Virus record (IMG/VR): IMGVR_UViG_3300042451_000323
Location: 1-26,131 of that record
Direction: 5' to 3' (one strand)
Source: a virus
Length of the DNA stretch: 26,131 nucleotides
Below are positions 16,173-24,915 of the stretch, piece by piece (positions within the stretch are counted from its first letter, which is position 1; each line of letters opens with the position of its first letter). The notes beneath the pieces were generated by a model. The model ran no database searches, was not told the DNA's origin, and was given only the letters and a program-made list of their open reading frames with translations. Both the position numbers and the translations under genes were made by a program.

Positions 16173-18008
16173 ATGGCAAAAAAAGTTGTAATAAGAGGTG
16201 GTCAAAAGATACTTGGAACGTTAGCTTCAGGAGTAGGTGATCCTGTATTGACCAAGAACACATCAACAAACGATGTTACTGTGGTACCAGCAGTAGATAC
16301 AAGTACTTTTATCAGTAAAACATTACCACAAGGACAGATATTGATTGGTAATGCTTCTAATTTAGCTAGTGCTGTTACCCCTATTGGTCAAGTACTGATT
16401 AACTTTAATGGAGTAACTTCAATTACATCTGATTCCATAACTAATGACCAAATCAATTCTTTAGCTGGAATAGCTTATTCTAAGTTAAATTTAACAGGAT
16501 CTATTACCAACAATGACATTAATTCTGCTGCTGGTATAGCCAGAACAAAACTAGCAACAGGAACTTTAAATAGAGTATTGATCAACAATAACTTTGGTGT
16601 AATTGCAGAAAACAGTGCTATTACACCAAACAGACTTTTATTATCTAATTCAAGTGGTTTACCAATAGCGTCTAATATATCAGATCTAGTAGCTTCTTAT
16701 TTAGATCCAACTTCATCTGTACAAACACAATTAAACAACAGACTTTTATTTAGTTCTGCTATTACTCCAACAGAAGGAGATTTAATTGTATATCAATCAG
16801 GAAGTTGGAACAAATTTAGTAGAGGTGCTTCTGGTCAATATTTAAGTTCTACTGTATCTGGGTTAGCTTGGGTTACTACACCCAACGGTGTTCCTACAGG
16901 TGGAACAGCATTACAGTATTTAAGAAAAATAGATGGAACTGATTACAATGTTCAATGGGCTTCTCTTACTTTATCTCAAGTATCAGATGTAACAGCTACT
17001 GCTGCTCAAGTAAATATTCTTGCAAATGGTTTTTATGATGCAACATCTTCCGTTCAAACACAATTAAATAATAAATTAAATAATGCACTTGCTCAAAATG
17101 CAATATGGGTAGGTAATAATGCTAATGTTCCTGTACAATTACCAGCAGGTCCAAACGGCTTTGTACTTACTTCTGTATCTGGAACTCCACAATGGCAAGC
17201 TGCTTCAGGTGGTAGCGCAGGTACCTTTGCAGCCAATGTTACATTTGTTTTATCAGGTGGTAAAACTTTTGGTAAATACAGTAATGGGCAGACAGCAGCT
17301 TGGACAGGTTTAACAGCAGTACAGGCTATTACAGATGCAGCAATAGAATACATACGACCAGCTTTTACATCGTTCCAAATATCTGGACAAGCTACTTCAG
17401 TAGAGGTAGGAACAACATTGACTACACCAGCTACCTTTACTTGGGGAATTCAAGTAAACTCAGGAACAGTGGCTAACTTAGATATAAGAGATGTAACAGC
17501 TTCTGTTAACTTGTTAGTTAATACCCCTAATGATGGAACTCAATCTGGTGTGGCATTGGGGGTAATACAACTAAACTCAAACTTATCACAAAGAACCTAT
17601 AGAGGTGTTCTTCATGATACAGGAGTTGGTGGAATAGATGTAAATTCATCTAACTTTACAATAACTGCTTATTTCCTTAGATTCTGGGGTGCTGTAGCTA
17701 CTTCACCAACTACATCAGCAAACGTAAGAGCTTTACCAAGTAATGCTTTTCAAACAGCAGGTAATACATTTGATTTAATTACAGGAACATCTTTAACTAG
17801 GTTCTCAGTTTGTTTACCTCCTTCTGTTACAATTACTTCTGTAATAGATGTAGGAAACTTAAATCTAAATATTACCAGCCAATATGTTCTTGTTGGTACT
17901 ATATCAGTCTTAGATGCTGGGGGGACATCAAGACTGTACAATAAATATGAAATGGTTATCTCTTCCCCTTACACAACATCAACTACACATAGAATAACAA
18001 CATCATAA
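16173..18008 (+). CDS. Fibre protein with modular shaft and conserved C-terminal domain
   Basis: This 611-residue protein has an N-terminal shaft (1-360) built from repeats: IGNASN-type, two copies of DIN/QIN-S-A-GIA-x-x-KL (about 85-125), two copies of TSSVQTQLNN followed by GA.GQ.L-type and W-ending units. The C-terminal domain (about 370-611) runs from GGKTFGKYSNGQTAAWTG through SFQISGQATSVEVGTTL and GIDVNSSNFTITAYFLRFWG to CLPPSVTITSVIDV. I recognise this as a recurring tail-fibre domain of Bacteroidota phages, though a search would be needed to confirm. It probably contacts the cell surface. The shaft is homologous to that of the preceding gene, indicating module exchange between fibre genes. 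Confidence 0.78.
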   Translation: MAKKVVIRGGQKILGTLASGVGDPVLTKNTSTNDVTVVPAVDTSTFISKTLPQGQILIGNASNLASAVTPIGQVLINFNGVTSITSDSITNDQINSLAGIAYSKLNLTGSITNNDINSAAGIARTKLATGTLNRVLINNNFGVIAENSAITPNRLLLSNSSGLPIASNISDLVASYLDPTSSVQTQLNNRLLFSSAITPTEGDLIVYQSGSWNKFSRGASGQYLSSTVSGLAWVTTPNGVPTGGTALQYLRKIDGTDYNVQWASLTLSQVSDVTATAAQVNILANGFYDATSSVQTQLNNKLNNALAQNAIWVGNNANVPVQLPAGPNGFVLTSVSGTPQWQAASGGSAGTFAANVTFVLSGGKTFGKYSNGQTAAWTGLTAVQAITDAAIEYIRPAFTSFQISGQATSVEVGTTLTTPATFTWGIQVNSGTVANLDIRDVTASVNLLVNTPNDGTQSGVALGVIQLNSNLSQRTYRGVLHDTGVGGIDVNSSNFTITAYFLRFWGAVATSPTTSANVRALPSNAFQTAGNTFDLITGTSLTRFSVCLPPSVTITSVIDVGNLNLNITSQYVLVGTISVLDAGGTSRLYNKYEMVISSPYTTSTTHRITTS

Positions 18009-18009
18009 T

Positions 18010-21000
18010 ATGGCAGGAGGAGTATTAGCATTATCTACAGGTATAGACGTTGTAAACCCAGTATCCTTAGATATACGAAGAGGCCCTTGGGCTTCATTAG
18101 CAGCAGCTAGAGCAGGTGTACCACTAGCATTACGTTTAGGTGGATTAGAAGTAGACATACTTGGATTAGGTACATATCAATGGACATCGGCAGATTTATC
18201 TGATAATGGGTTGATCCCCAAAAGTTCAGTAGCTGGAACAACTATATGGACGGTATCTGGAACTAACACATACACAGCTACTATAACTGGTATTACAGCT
18301 TATGCAATAGGACAAGAAATAAGATTGAAGTTTAATAATGCCCCAACTGGAGCTTCTACTTTAAATATAAATTCGATTGGTGCAATTCCACTGCAAGTAA
18401 ATGGAGCTGCGATTACATCTACTTCTTTCTCAGCTAACACTAACTGTATTGCTTCTTACGATGGCACTAACTTTCAATTAATTGGATTAGGGGGTGGAGG
18501 TGCAGGAGGCGACATGTTGCTTGCTGGAACACAAACCAACACAGGTCTAAAGACATTTTTGGACGGCACATTGGGGATGCGAAACGTAGCCAATACGTTT
18601 ACATCATTTGTTACCAACACAAACACAGCTTCAAGGACTTATACAGACCCTGATTTTAGTGGAACAAGATTTCTTTTAAACAATGGGGTCAATACATCAC
18701 TTGTTACCAACAACATGACAGGCAGCACTAGAATATTAGGCGATGGTAGACTTCTGCTAGGTAACATTAACCTTAACCCTAGTGATCCTTTGCAAACAGT
18801 GTTAAATATTGGCGTCCCAACTATCACTACAACTGCGCCTCTAAGAGCATTGAACATAAGTGGCAATCCAACCATAGCATTTGGTAATCCCGGAACCCCA
18901 GCTTCCATGCTAAACATTCAGCCCAGTGTCACTTTAAATAGTTCTGGACTAATATATAATACCATCAACATAATGGGTAGTATTAATGACCAGCAAGGTG
19001 GTACGGTTACAGGAATATACTACAATCCAACTGTATCAAATGCAAGCAATCACTACGCAGCAGTTTTTGTCACAGGTAAAGTGGGCATAGGAACAAGCCA
19101 ACCAAACTCAGAGTTAACAGTTTTTGGTTCTATTCAAATGGTTGATGGCAATGAAAGCGATGGTAAGGCTTTAATAAGTAATGGAAATGGTGTAGGTGCT
19201 TGGACAACGCTACCACCAATATCGACAGGCACTTTATCATCTGGCGTTGTCGTTAGCGGTGCCTCGAATTCTTTAGACCTTGGAATAGGAGGTTCTCCAC
19301 TTAGTACCTTTACAGTAAACAGTTCTGTATCAAGTAATATTCAAGGCCCAAGCGTAAACCTTACTGGTGGGGCTTTAAACCTTACTGGTGGGGCTTCAGG
19401 AGTTGATATTGAAGTTACAGGAGGTGGTGGAATGATTTTAAAAACTCAAAGCACAGGAAATATAAGTTTAGGGACGAATAACATCAACCGAGTCACTATT
19501 TCTGGTACTAATGGGAAAACAATTTTTGGAACTGGAGACAATGCTAGCTTGGTAGTGGGAAACCACACGGCTGATCACACTTCTCCTGATAATGGAACAA
19601 TTTTTTATAACAGCACTTTAAATAAATTCAGGTTTTATGAAAACGGTGCGTGGGTAGGATTAGGTGGTGGAGGCGGTGGAAGTGGCGATATGGTATTGGC
19701 TAACACCCAAACAAATACTGGAGCAAAAACATTTAATGATACTACTTTATTACTTCGTAACGTAGCAAATACATTCTCAAGCAGATTTACAAACACAAAT
19801 ACAGCAGCTCAAGTTTACACCTTACCAAATGCAACTGGTACTGTATCATTAATAAACTTAGCTGAAACTTTTAGTGCTATAAAGACATTTAGTGCTGCTC
19901 CTGCTTTTAACGTACTACCAACAGGTACAGCCGTAGCTAATATTGCTACAGCTTCAACCCTTGTTGCTCGTGACTCAAGTAACAGAATACTTGCAGCAAG
20001 TTTAGTAGATGGTTTTACAACTACTGCTACAGCAGGTGGAACAACTACACTTGTAGCAAGTTCAAATAAGTTACAACGCTTTACAGGTACGTTAAACCAA
20101 ACTGTAGTACTGCCTACCACTACTGTTGTAGCTGGTCAACAATTTTACATTGTAAATGCAAGTACAGGCACAATAACTGTAAACGCATCAGGTGGTACTT
20201 TGGTACAAAATCTAGCCCCAAATACTACCACAAATGTTACTGCTTTAATTGCGACACCAACACTTAATACAAACTGGCAAAGTATATACCAACCTTTTCT
20301 TGGAGTACTTGCTTTAACAACCACTGGAACTAGTGGAGCAGCTACTTTAGTTGGTAATACATTAAATATACCCAACTACGCTACTGGAGAAGTTCCTTTG
20401 ACTTTTTCTACAGGATTAACAAGAACTGCTAACACTGTTACTGTTAATACTACTCAAAATATAACTACCCTTTCAAACCTTTCAGGTACTACAGGCTATG
20501 TGACTTCTACATTAGGTGTTTTAGGAGCTACAGGAATAACACTTACAGGAGATGTAACTGGTGCAAGTAGTGGCATAGCAGCTATAACAACTGCATTAGC
20601 TACAGTAAACTCTAACGTAGGTAGTTTTGGTACTTCTACTTTTATACCATCGTTTACTGTAAATGGAAAAGGTCTGATTACCGCAGCTAGTGCCACAGCA
20701 ATTCCAACTGCAACAACTAGTGTTACTGGATTGCTTACAAGCACTGATTGGAACACCTTCAATGGGAAACAAAATGCTATTACATTAACAACTACAGGTA
20801 CAAGTGGTGCAGCAACATTGGTAGGTAATACTTTGAATATACCTAATTATGCAACAGGCGGTGCTGGCTGGTCTTTAACAGGTAATAGTGGTTTATCAGC
20901 AACTACTAATTTTATTGGAACTACAGATGCTATTTCTGTATGTTTTAGATACAACAACCAGATTTCAGGAGTAATAAATGACATTAATACAAGTATTGGT

Positions 21001-21747
21001 TATCAAACTTTATTGACAGCACAAACTTTTAACGGTAGTAATTGTGCGTTTGGTGCATTTACACTAAGAAATCTAACTAATGGTACGGCCAACAGCGCAT
21101 TTGGAAGTTCTTCTCTAATAGATAATTCTACAGGTTCTGCAAATACAGCAATGGGTACTTTTGCTGGACGTTTTACAACCACAGGAAATAATAATACCTT
21201 TATTGGATGGACTTCTTATGCAGTTAATATAACTGGTTCAAATAATACGTGTATTGGAGCAAATGCACGAGGTGGTGTTGCAAATTTAAACAATATAACA
21301 GCAATAGGTCGTGACGCTGTTGCAGATGTTTCTAATACTTTTGTACTTGGTGATAGCAATGTTGTAGGTTGGGGCTTTGGTGTTCAGCCAGGTGCAGCCG
21401 CTATTAGAGTAGGCTCAACCACTTCAAACGGAAATGGTGCTACTTTAACCCTTGCAGGTGTGTGGACAAACGCATCTGACAGAACAAAAAAGAAAAACAT
21501 TCAACCTATTAATTACGGGCTTGAAACAATACTAAAATTAAACCCTGTTCAATACAATTGGAAAAGTGAAGACAACCTACACGATATTGGTTTTATAGCT
21601 CAAGAGGTAAAAAATTTAGTGCCTGAAATAGTCTATGGTGAGGAGGGTGAAATGACACTAAGTTACGGTCAAATCACAGCTATTCTGGTAAAAGCAATTC
21701 AACAACAACAAAAACAAATTGAATATTTAACAACTAAATTAAAATGA
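18010..21747 (+). CDS. Long fibre or spike protein with C-terminal S74 self-cleaving chaperone
   Basis: This 1245-residue protein begins one base after the previous stop. An N-terminal region (1-160) includes a common fibre module (NAPTGASTLNINSIGAIPL). A 52-residue module appears at 168-219 and again at 560-611 (35 of 52 identical). A 25-residue segment is exactly repeated at 769-793 and 926-950. Residues about 995-1120 form YadA-like beta-roll repeats (for example TTGNNNTFIG). The end is an S74 intramolecular chaperone: SDRTKKKNI at 1156-1164, followed by LNPVQYNWK, DIGFIAQEVKNLVPEIV and LSYGQITAILVKAIQQQQ. By comparison with endosialidase, Ser1156 and Lys1161 would be the catalytic pair, and cleavage before Ser1156 would release a 90-residue chaperone after trimer folding. 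That mechanism is family knowledge. Confidence 0.86.
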   Translation: MAGGVLALSTGIDVVNPVSLDIRRGPWASLAAARAGVPLALRLGGLEVDILGLGTYQWTSADLSDNGLIPKSSVAGTTIWTVSGTNTYTATITGITAYAIGQEIRLKFNNAPTGASTLNINSIGAIPLQVNGAAITSTSFSANTNCIASYDGTNFQLIGLGGGGAGGDMLLAGTQTNTGLKTFLDGTLGMRNVANTFTSFVTNTNTASRTYTDPDFSGTRFLLNNGVNTSLVTNNMTGSTRILGDGRLLLGNINLNPSDPLQTVLNIGVPTITTTAPLRALNISGNPTIAFGNPGTPASMLNIQPSVTLNSSGLIYNTINIMGSINDQQGGTVTGIYYNPTVSNASNHYAAVFVTGKVGIGTSQPNSELTVFGSIQMVDGNESDGKALISNGNGVGAWTTLPPISTGTLSSGVVVSGASNSLDLGIGGSPLSTFTVNSSVSSNIQGPSVNLTGGALNLTGGASGVDIEVTGGGGMILKTQSTGNISLGTNNINRVTISGTNGKTIFGTGDNASLVVGNHTADHTSPDNGTIFYNSTLNKFRFYENGAWVGLGGGGGGSGDMVLANTQTNTGAKTFNDTTLLLRNVANTFSSRFTNTNTAAQVYTLPNATGTVSLINLAETFSAIKTFSAAPAFNVLPTGTAVANIATASTLVARDSSNRILAASLVDGFTTTATAGGTTTLVASSNKLQRFTGTLNQTVVLPTTTVVAGQQFYIVNASTGTITVNASGGTLVQNLAPNTTTNVTALIATPTLNTNWQSIYQPFLGVLALTTTGTSGAATLVGNTLNIPNYATGEVPLTFSTGLTRTANTVTVNTTQNITTLSNLSGTTGYVTSTLGVLGATGITLTGDVTGASSGIAAITTALATVNSNVGSFGTSTFIPSFTVNGKGLITAASATAIPTATTSVTGLLTSTDWNTFNGKQNAITLTTTGTSGAATLVGNTLNIPNYATGGAGWSLTGNSGLSATTNFIGTTDAISVCFRYNNQISGVINDINTSIGYQTLLTAQTFNGSNCAFGAFTLRNLTNGTANSAFGSSSLIDNSTGSANTAMGTFAGRFTTTGNNNTFIGWTSYAVNITGSNNTCIGANARGGVANLNNITAIGRDAVADVSNTFVLGDSNVVGWGFGVQPGAAAIRVGSTTSNGNGATLTLAGVWTNASDRTKKKNIQPINYGLETILKLNPVQYNWKSEDNLHDIGFIAQEVKNLVPEIVYGEEGEMTLSYGQITAILVKAIQQQQKQIEYLTTKLK

Positions 21748-21778
21748 AAAAAACCAATGTAATTTGTAACCTACTAAA

Positions 21779-21810
21779 TTTGGAGCTATACCAAAAATTT
21801 CTTAAATTTA
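21779..21810 (+). promoter_or_regulatory. Candidate Bacteroidota-type promoter before the neck/ring genes
   Basis: TTTG at 21779-21782 and TAAATTTA at 21803-21810 are separated by 20 bases, the usual spacing for the -33 and -7 elements of Bacteroidota housekeeping-type promoters; the -7 box matches TAnnTTTG at 7 of 8 positions. An overlapping exact octamer TAAATTTG (21775-21782) has no properly spaced -33 element. Transcription would start near 21817 and give an A-rich leader of about 40 bases before the ATG at 21857. It lies in a 109-base gap after the long fibre gene. Confidence 0.45.
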
Positions 21811-21856
21811 CAACAAAATAATTAAGTTAAAACAAAACCAAATAAACAACACAATT

Positions 21857-22273
21857 ATGGAAGAAGTATCATTATCAATTTACGAACTGTACGAACTAAG
21901 AGCGCAATTAAGTGGATTTCAAGATCGTTATGTAGGTTTTATCAACGAAAAGGGAATCTCAGAAGGAGTTAAAAGATTGAGCTACAAAGCTTTAAAACTA
22001 GTTAGTGAAGAAGTAAGTCAAATTGAAGAACAACGTAGAAAAATTGTAGAACAAGTAGAACAAGAATATCTATCTGTTGAAGGTGAACTACCTGAAGTTA
22101 GGTTAGCTAATATTGAATCAGCTAAACAAAAAGCAGATAGTGAATTCTTAGATGATTCTATTAAAAACCCAATTAAACTACAAGTACAAAAACTAGATTT
22201 TAAGAAGATAGAAGATTTGACTTTATCTAGTCAATATCAACTACTTTATGATAAGTTATTCGTAAACGCTTAA
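21857..22273 (+). CDS. Small helical protein, conserved unknown
   Basis: This 138-residue protein is almost entirely helical and charged. It opens with ELYELRAQLSGFQD and contains GISEGVKRLSYKALK followed by a long Glu/Gln-rich coiled-coil-like segment (about 45-75) and a C-terminal helix DLTLSSQYQLLYDKLF. I associate similar small proteins with many phages, in which the function is unknown. The segment order (helix, then a hydrophobic cluster at GISEG, then coiled coil) is the most informative trait. The leader is A-rich (AAACAACACAATTATGG), without a Shine-Dalgarno sequence. It opens the neck/tail group and is separated from the next gene by three bases. Confidence 0.66.
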   Translation: MEEVSLSIYELYELRAQLSGFQDRYVGFINEKGISEGVKRLSYKALKLVSEEVSQIEEQRRKIVEQVEQEYLSVEGELPEVRLANIESAKQKADSEFLDDSIKNPIKLQVQKLDFKKIEDLTLSSQYQLLYDKLFVNA

Positions 22274-22276
22274 TTA

Positions 22277-22939
22277 GTGAAAATATCTTTAAATCAACTT
22301 GTTTCCTTAACTGCTTCTATGGCAGGACAACCTTTTTCTACTCCAGTACAGGAGAAGTTAAAGGTTGTTTGGAATTACAAACGAGCAGACTGGTTACAGA
22401 AGATAGTTGATAAACATCCTGAACAAAGAAAATACTTTGTAAAAACAATTACAGATAGTTTAATTGATGTAGATGAAGCTGATTGTCCTGTTAACATTGG
22501 TTGTACACTTAAACGTACAACTAAGAAGATACCAACACCAGTAAGAACTACAGAAGCTTTGTTTGATTATGTAGGAGATCCAGATAAATCTGATGGCTAT
22601 ACTTACACAACTCCAGAACAACTTTACTATATTCTAAAGTATGGGTCTAAATACACTAAAGATAGACCTAAATACTTCTATTCTGATGGCTACATATTTA
22701 TTTACAATGAAAACAGTTTAGAGAATTTAGGTATTAGGGGTATATGGACTGATCAAAGACAGTTAAACATATTTAAATGTGCTAACGAGCTTTGTTACAC
22801 AGATGATGATCAATACGATATTCCTGAAGATATTATCAATGTAGCTATGCAGGACATATTAAAGAATGAACTTAAGGTTATTGCTGTTACTGAAAACACT
22901 GAAGTAGAAATTGGTCTAAAAAGCACAGCTAACCAATAA
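22277..22939 (+). CDS. Probable neck/ring (head-tail connector) protein
   Basis: The start is a GTG at 22277, three bases after the previous stop; the first in-frame ATG is 14 codons downstream and would remove a conserved-looking amphipathic N-terminus, so GTG is preferred. The 220-residue protein contains TTEALFDYVGDPDK near residue 93, the aromatic strand pair KYFYSDGYIFIY and a segment IRGIWTDQRQLNIFKCANEL. It ends in a long helix (YDIPEDIINVAMQDILKNEL). The combination of a helical start, a two-stranded aromatic segment and a C-terminal helix resembles connector/ring proteins of crAss-like phages. That is my recognition from memory, so the exact role (ring or stabilising factor) is uncertain. 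Confidence 0.66.
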   Translation: MKISLNQLVSLTASMAGQPFSTPVQEKLKVVWNYKRADWLQKIVDKHPEQRKYFVKTITDSLIDVDEADCPVNIGCTLKRTTKKIPTPVRTTEALFDYVGDPDKSDGYTYTTPEQLYYILKYGSKYTKDRPKYFYSDGYIFIYNENSLENLGIRGIWTDQRQLNIFKCANELCYTDDDQYDIPEDIINVAMQDILKNELKVIAVTENTEVEIGLKSTANQ

Positions 22940-22950
22940 AAAGATTTAAA

Positions 22951-23517
22951 ATGGCTCAAAAAATAGTAAAACCAGTAACTAGGTCAACAGCAGATATGTA
23001 TGTTTTTTATAAACAAAAATATCCTACGAGTAAAATACCTTATTGGATGTATAAAGAAGTAATAGCTAGATTCAATAAAAAAGTATCTCATGCTGTTATT
23101 TTTGGTCAAGTATTAAACTTAGGTAGTAAACTAGGTCATTTATTGATCAAGAAAATCAATAGAAATTACAATAAACCTGTAGTTGATTGGGGACAAAGTA
23201 AAGCACTTAAAAAACAATTACTTGCTGAAGGTAAAACATTGTGGTCTAAAGATAACCCAGATGGTGAAAAGTGGATGGTATTCCATTCAGATTCTTGGTA
23301 CTTGCGTTGGGCTTGGGCTAAAAAGTATTTATGTAAAGTAAAACATCAAGGTGTTTACAAGTTTGTACCAACTTCAAATAAAAGTAAAACTGCTGGAGAT
23401 AATTCATTAGATAAATTAGGGAATAAAGGTAAACTGGCTTTAGCTAATAAACTAAACCCAATGCTACATTTTAGTTATGAAATAAACACACAATCTCATT
23501 ATGGACGTAACAAATAA
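22951..23517 (+). CDS. Conserved basic phage protein of unknown function
   Basis: This 188-residue protein is strongly basic (many Lys/Arg, few acids) and has aromatic-rich segments. The stretch GQVLNLGSKLGHLLIKKINR followed by KPVVDWGQSKALKKQLLAEG (about residues 53-92), and then KWMVFHSDSWYLRWAWAKKY, fits a pattern I associate with a family found near neck and tail genes of crAss-like and other Bacteroidota phages. I know of no established function. The basic character could mean nucleic-acid contact or a structural role in the neck. It overlaps the following gene by 17 bases, so the two are probably translated in a coupled way. The C-terminus is short and soluble, with no membrane segment. 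Confidence 0.68.
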   Translation: MAQKIVKPVTRSTADMYVFYKQKYPTSKIPYWMYKEVIARFNKKVSHAVIFGQVLNLGSKLGHLLIKKINRNYNKPVVDWGQSKALKKQLLAEGKTLWSKDNPDGEKWMVFHSDSWYLRWAWAKKYLCKVKHQGVYKFVPTSNKSKTAGDNSLDKLGNKGKLALANKLNPMLHFSYEINTQSHYGRNK

Positions 23518-24049
23518 TAAGTGGTTAAGAGTTAACCCAAAAGTAAAACTAACTCCAAGTATTACCCCCGTAATTGTTGGATTAGATAAATATTTTGAAG
23601 AAGCTAAGTTAAAGGCTGTAGTAACTTCTGGTTTAAGGGATGCAAATGATCAATTACGTGTAATCAGACAATACCTTACAATAAAGGGGTTGGATAAAAA
23701 ATACCCTCATGCTATGATTGGCAATGTAGATGATTTTGCTAACGATGAATATATTTGGCAAATGGCTTGGAGTCATCTGTTATTTGTTGGAGTTATAATC
23801 AATCCCCCACTTAAAGCTAAGTGTTTACTGGATTACAAGAATAAAAGTGGAGTTAATCTTAAAGGCTACACATTTAATCAAACTCCCCATGCTGCTGGAA
23901 CAGCATTCAACATAGGAGGTGGAGGTAATGGTATTGCTGATGAATTAGCTGTTCTTGAAAAAGCTTCTAAAGATAAAACATTAGGCATTGTTAGCTTCTT
24001 AGCTGAACGTGAAAATAATGCGCTACACATAAATTGTAAAAAGAAGTAA
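23501..24049 (+). CDS. M15-like (D-Ala-D-Ala peptidase fold) protein with altered metal site
   Basis: This 182-residue protein has the framework of M15-type peptidases: TSGLRDANDQLRVI (42-55) corresponding to the common SGxR region, HAAGTAFN (130-137) in the place of HxxGxAxD, and ALHIN (174-178) in the place of the C-terminal His ligand. In active members the zinc ligands are His, Asp and His. Here the Asp position is Asn137 (codon AAC), and no Glu stands three residues before His176 (E172 is at -4 and E170 at -6). It may therefore be an inactive or altered relative serving as a structural or binding component, or it may use different ligands. It lies amid neck and tail genes, not beside the holin. 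The M15 assignment is moderately firm, the loss of activity is inference. Confidence 0.66.
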   Translation: MDVTNNKWLRVNPKVKLTPSITPVIVGLDKYFEEAKLKAVVTSGLRDANDQLRVIRQYLTIKGLDKKYPHAMIGNVDDFANDEYIWQMAWSHLLFVGVIINPPLKAKCLLDYKNKSGVNLKGYTFNQTPHAAGTAFNIGGGGNGIADELAVLEKASKDKTLGIVSFLAERENNALHINCKKK

Positions 24050-24051
24050 TC

Positions 24052-24909
24052 ATGCCAAATTTCAAGCAAGTTTCAGCAAAAGAAATTCTAGCTAGGGTAA
24101 TTAGGGGAACAGGTTATAAGTTACCTTCAGTTTATCAAGACGACATTTTAGAATGGATTGTTGAAGGTATTGGTTATATCCAAACTACACAAACATTGAT
24201 TACTGAATCTTCTGGAGAACAAGATTGTCCAGGTGAATTACTTGTTTCTAATCATTGTGTAGAATTACCTTGTGGATTTATTTCTATTCTTGCTGTGGAA
24301 GATGAGTATGGTAATCGTATTCCTGAAGGTGGTGATATTACAGATATTACTTTACAAACTTCAGCTAGACATAGAGGTAATCAATCTAATCAAGATACCC
24401 GTATCAGTACATTTGAAGTAAATCCTTATCAACATCAAACATCTGCTGGTGTACCTACAACTACACCAGGTTCATCAGTTCCTATATTTGGTCAAGATTT
24501 AACTAGTTCAGCTAATATAAGATCTAACAAAAGAGCTTATTACAAAATACAAGGTAATTACTTACAAACAAGTTTTGAGTCAGGTTTTGTACGTATTCAT
24601 TATTTAGCGTTACCTGTAGATAAAGAAGGTTATCCAACTATTCCAGATAATGAAAACTTTAAACAAGCTTTAGAATGGCATATAATCAGGAGGTTAATTG
24701 GTTCTGGTTATCAACATCCAATATTTAGTTGGGACAAAGCAGATGAACAATTTGAGAAGTTTGCTGCTAGGGCAGTGAACGAAGTTTCATTTGCTTCGTT
24801 AGATACTAGAGCTAGAACTTGGAATTCAACAGTTAGGTTGATACCTCCGCATTCCTATGCTAATGACTTCTTTATTGGTTCAGAAAGTGGTGAACGTATA
24901 TTAAAATAA
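24052..24909 (+). CDS. Probable ring/stabilisation protein of the head-tail junction, crAss-like
   Basis: This 285-residue protein has an N-terminal helical part (AKEILARVIRGTGYKLP and DDILEWIVEGIGYIQT), a beta-rich middle, and a C-terminal part with RIHYLALPVDKEGYPTIPDN (about 199-218). This is followed by FKQALEWHIIRRLIGSGYQHP and a helical segment up to the end. I recognise the Asp-x-Glu-Gly-Tyr-Pro-x-Ile-Pro-Asp-Asn pattern followed by an Ala-Leu-x-Trp helix as typical of the crAss-like tail stabilisation/ring proteins, which compare in role with P22 gp4-type head completion proteins. It starts two bases after the M15-like gene and lies just before the lysis cassette. The general assignment is fairly good, the exact ring number is unknown. 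Confidence 0.72.
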   Translation: MPNFKQVSAKEILARVIRGTGYKLPSVYQDDILEWIVEGIGYIQTTQTLITESSGEQDCPGELLVSNHCVELPCGFISILAVEDEYGNRIPEGGDITDITLQTSARHRGNQSNQDTRISTFEVNPYQHQTSAGVPTTTPGSSVPIFGQDLTSSANIRSNKRAYYKIQGNYLQTSFESGFVRIHYLALPVDKEGYPTIPDNENFKQALEWHIIRRLIGSGYQHPIFSWDKADEQFEKFAARAVNEVSFASLDTRARTWNSTVRLIPPHSYANDFFIGSESGERILK

Positions 24910-24915
24910 CTTGTC

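Noticed and set aside
17119-17313. A 64-codon frame on the + strand within the second fibre gene
   Set aside because: It is in another frame inside a strongly supported gene, has Leu/Gln-rich composition and no plausible leader.
19815-20762. Several reverse-strand frames rich in Val, Ala and Pro in the long fibre gene
   Set aside because: They are complements of Thr/Gly/Ala-rich fibre repeats, which generate long open frames by composition.
21779-21801. Possible terminator hairpin after the long fibre gene (TTTGG, 7-base loop, CCAAA)
   Set aside because: Only five base pairs in very AT-rich sequence and no uninterrupted T tract; the same bases fit better as a promoter element.
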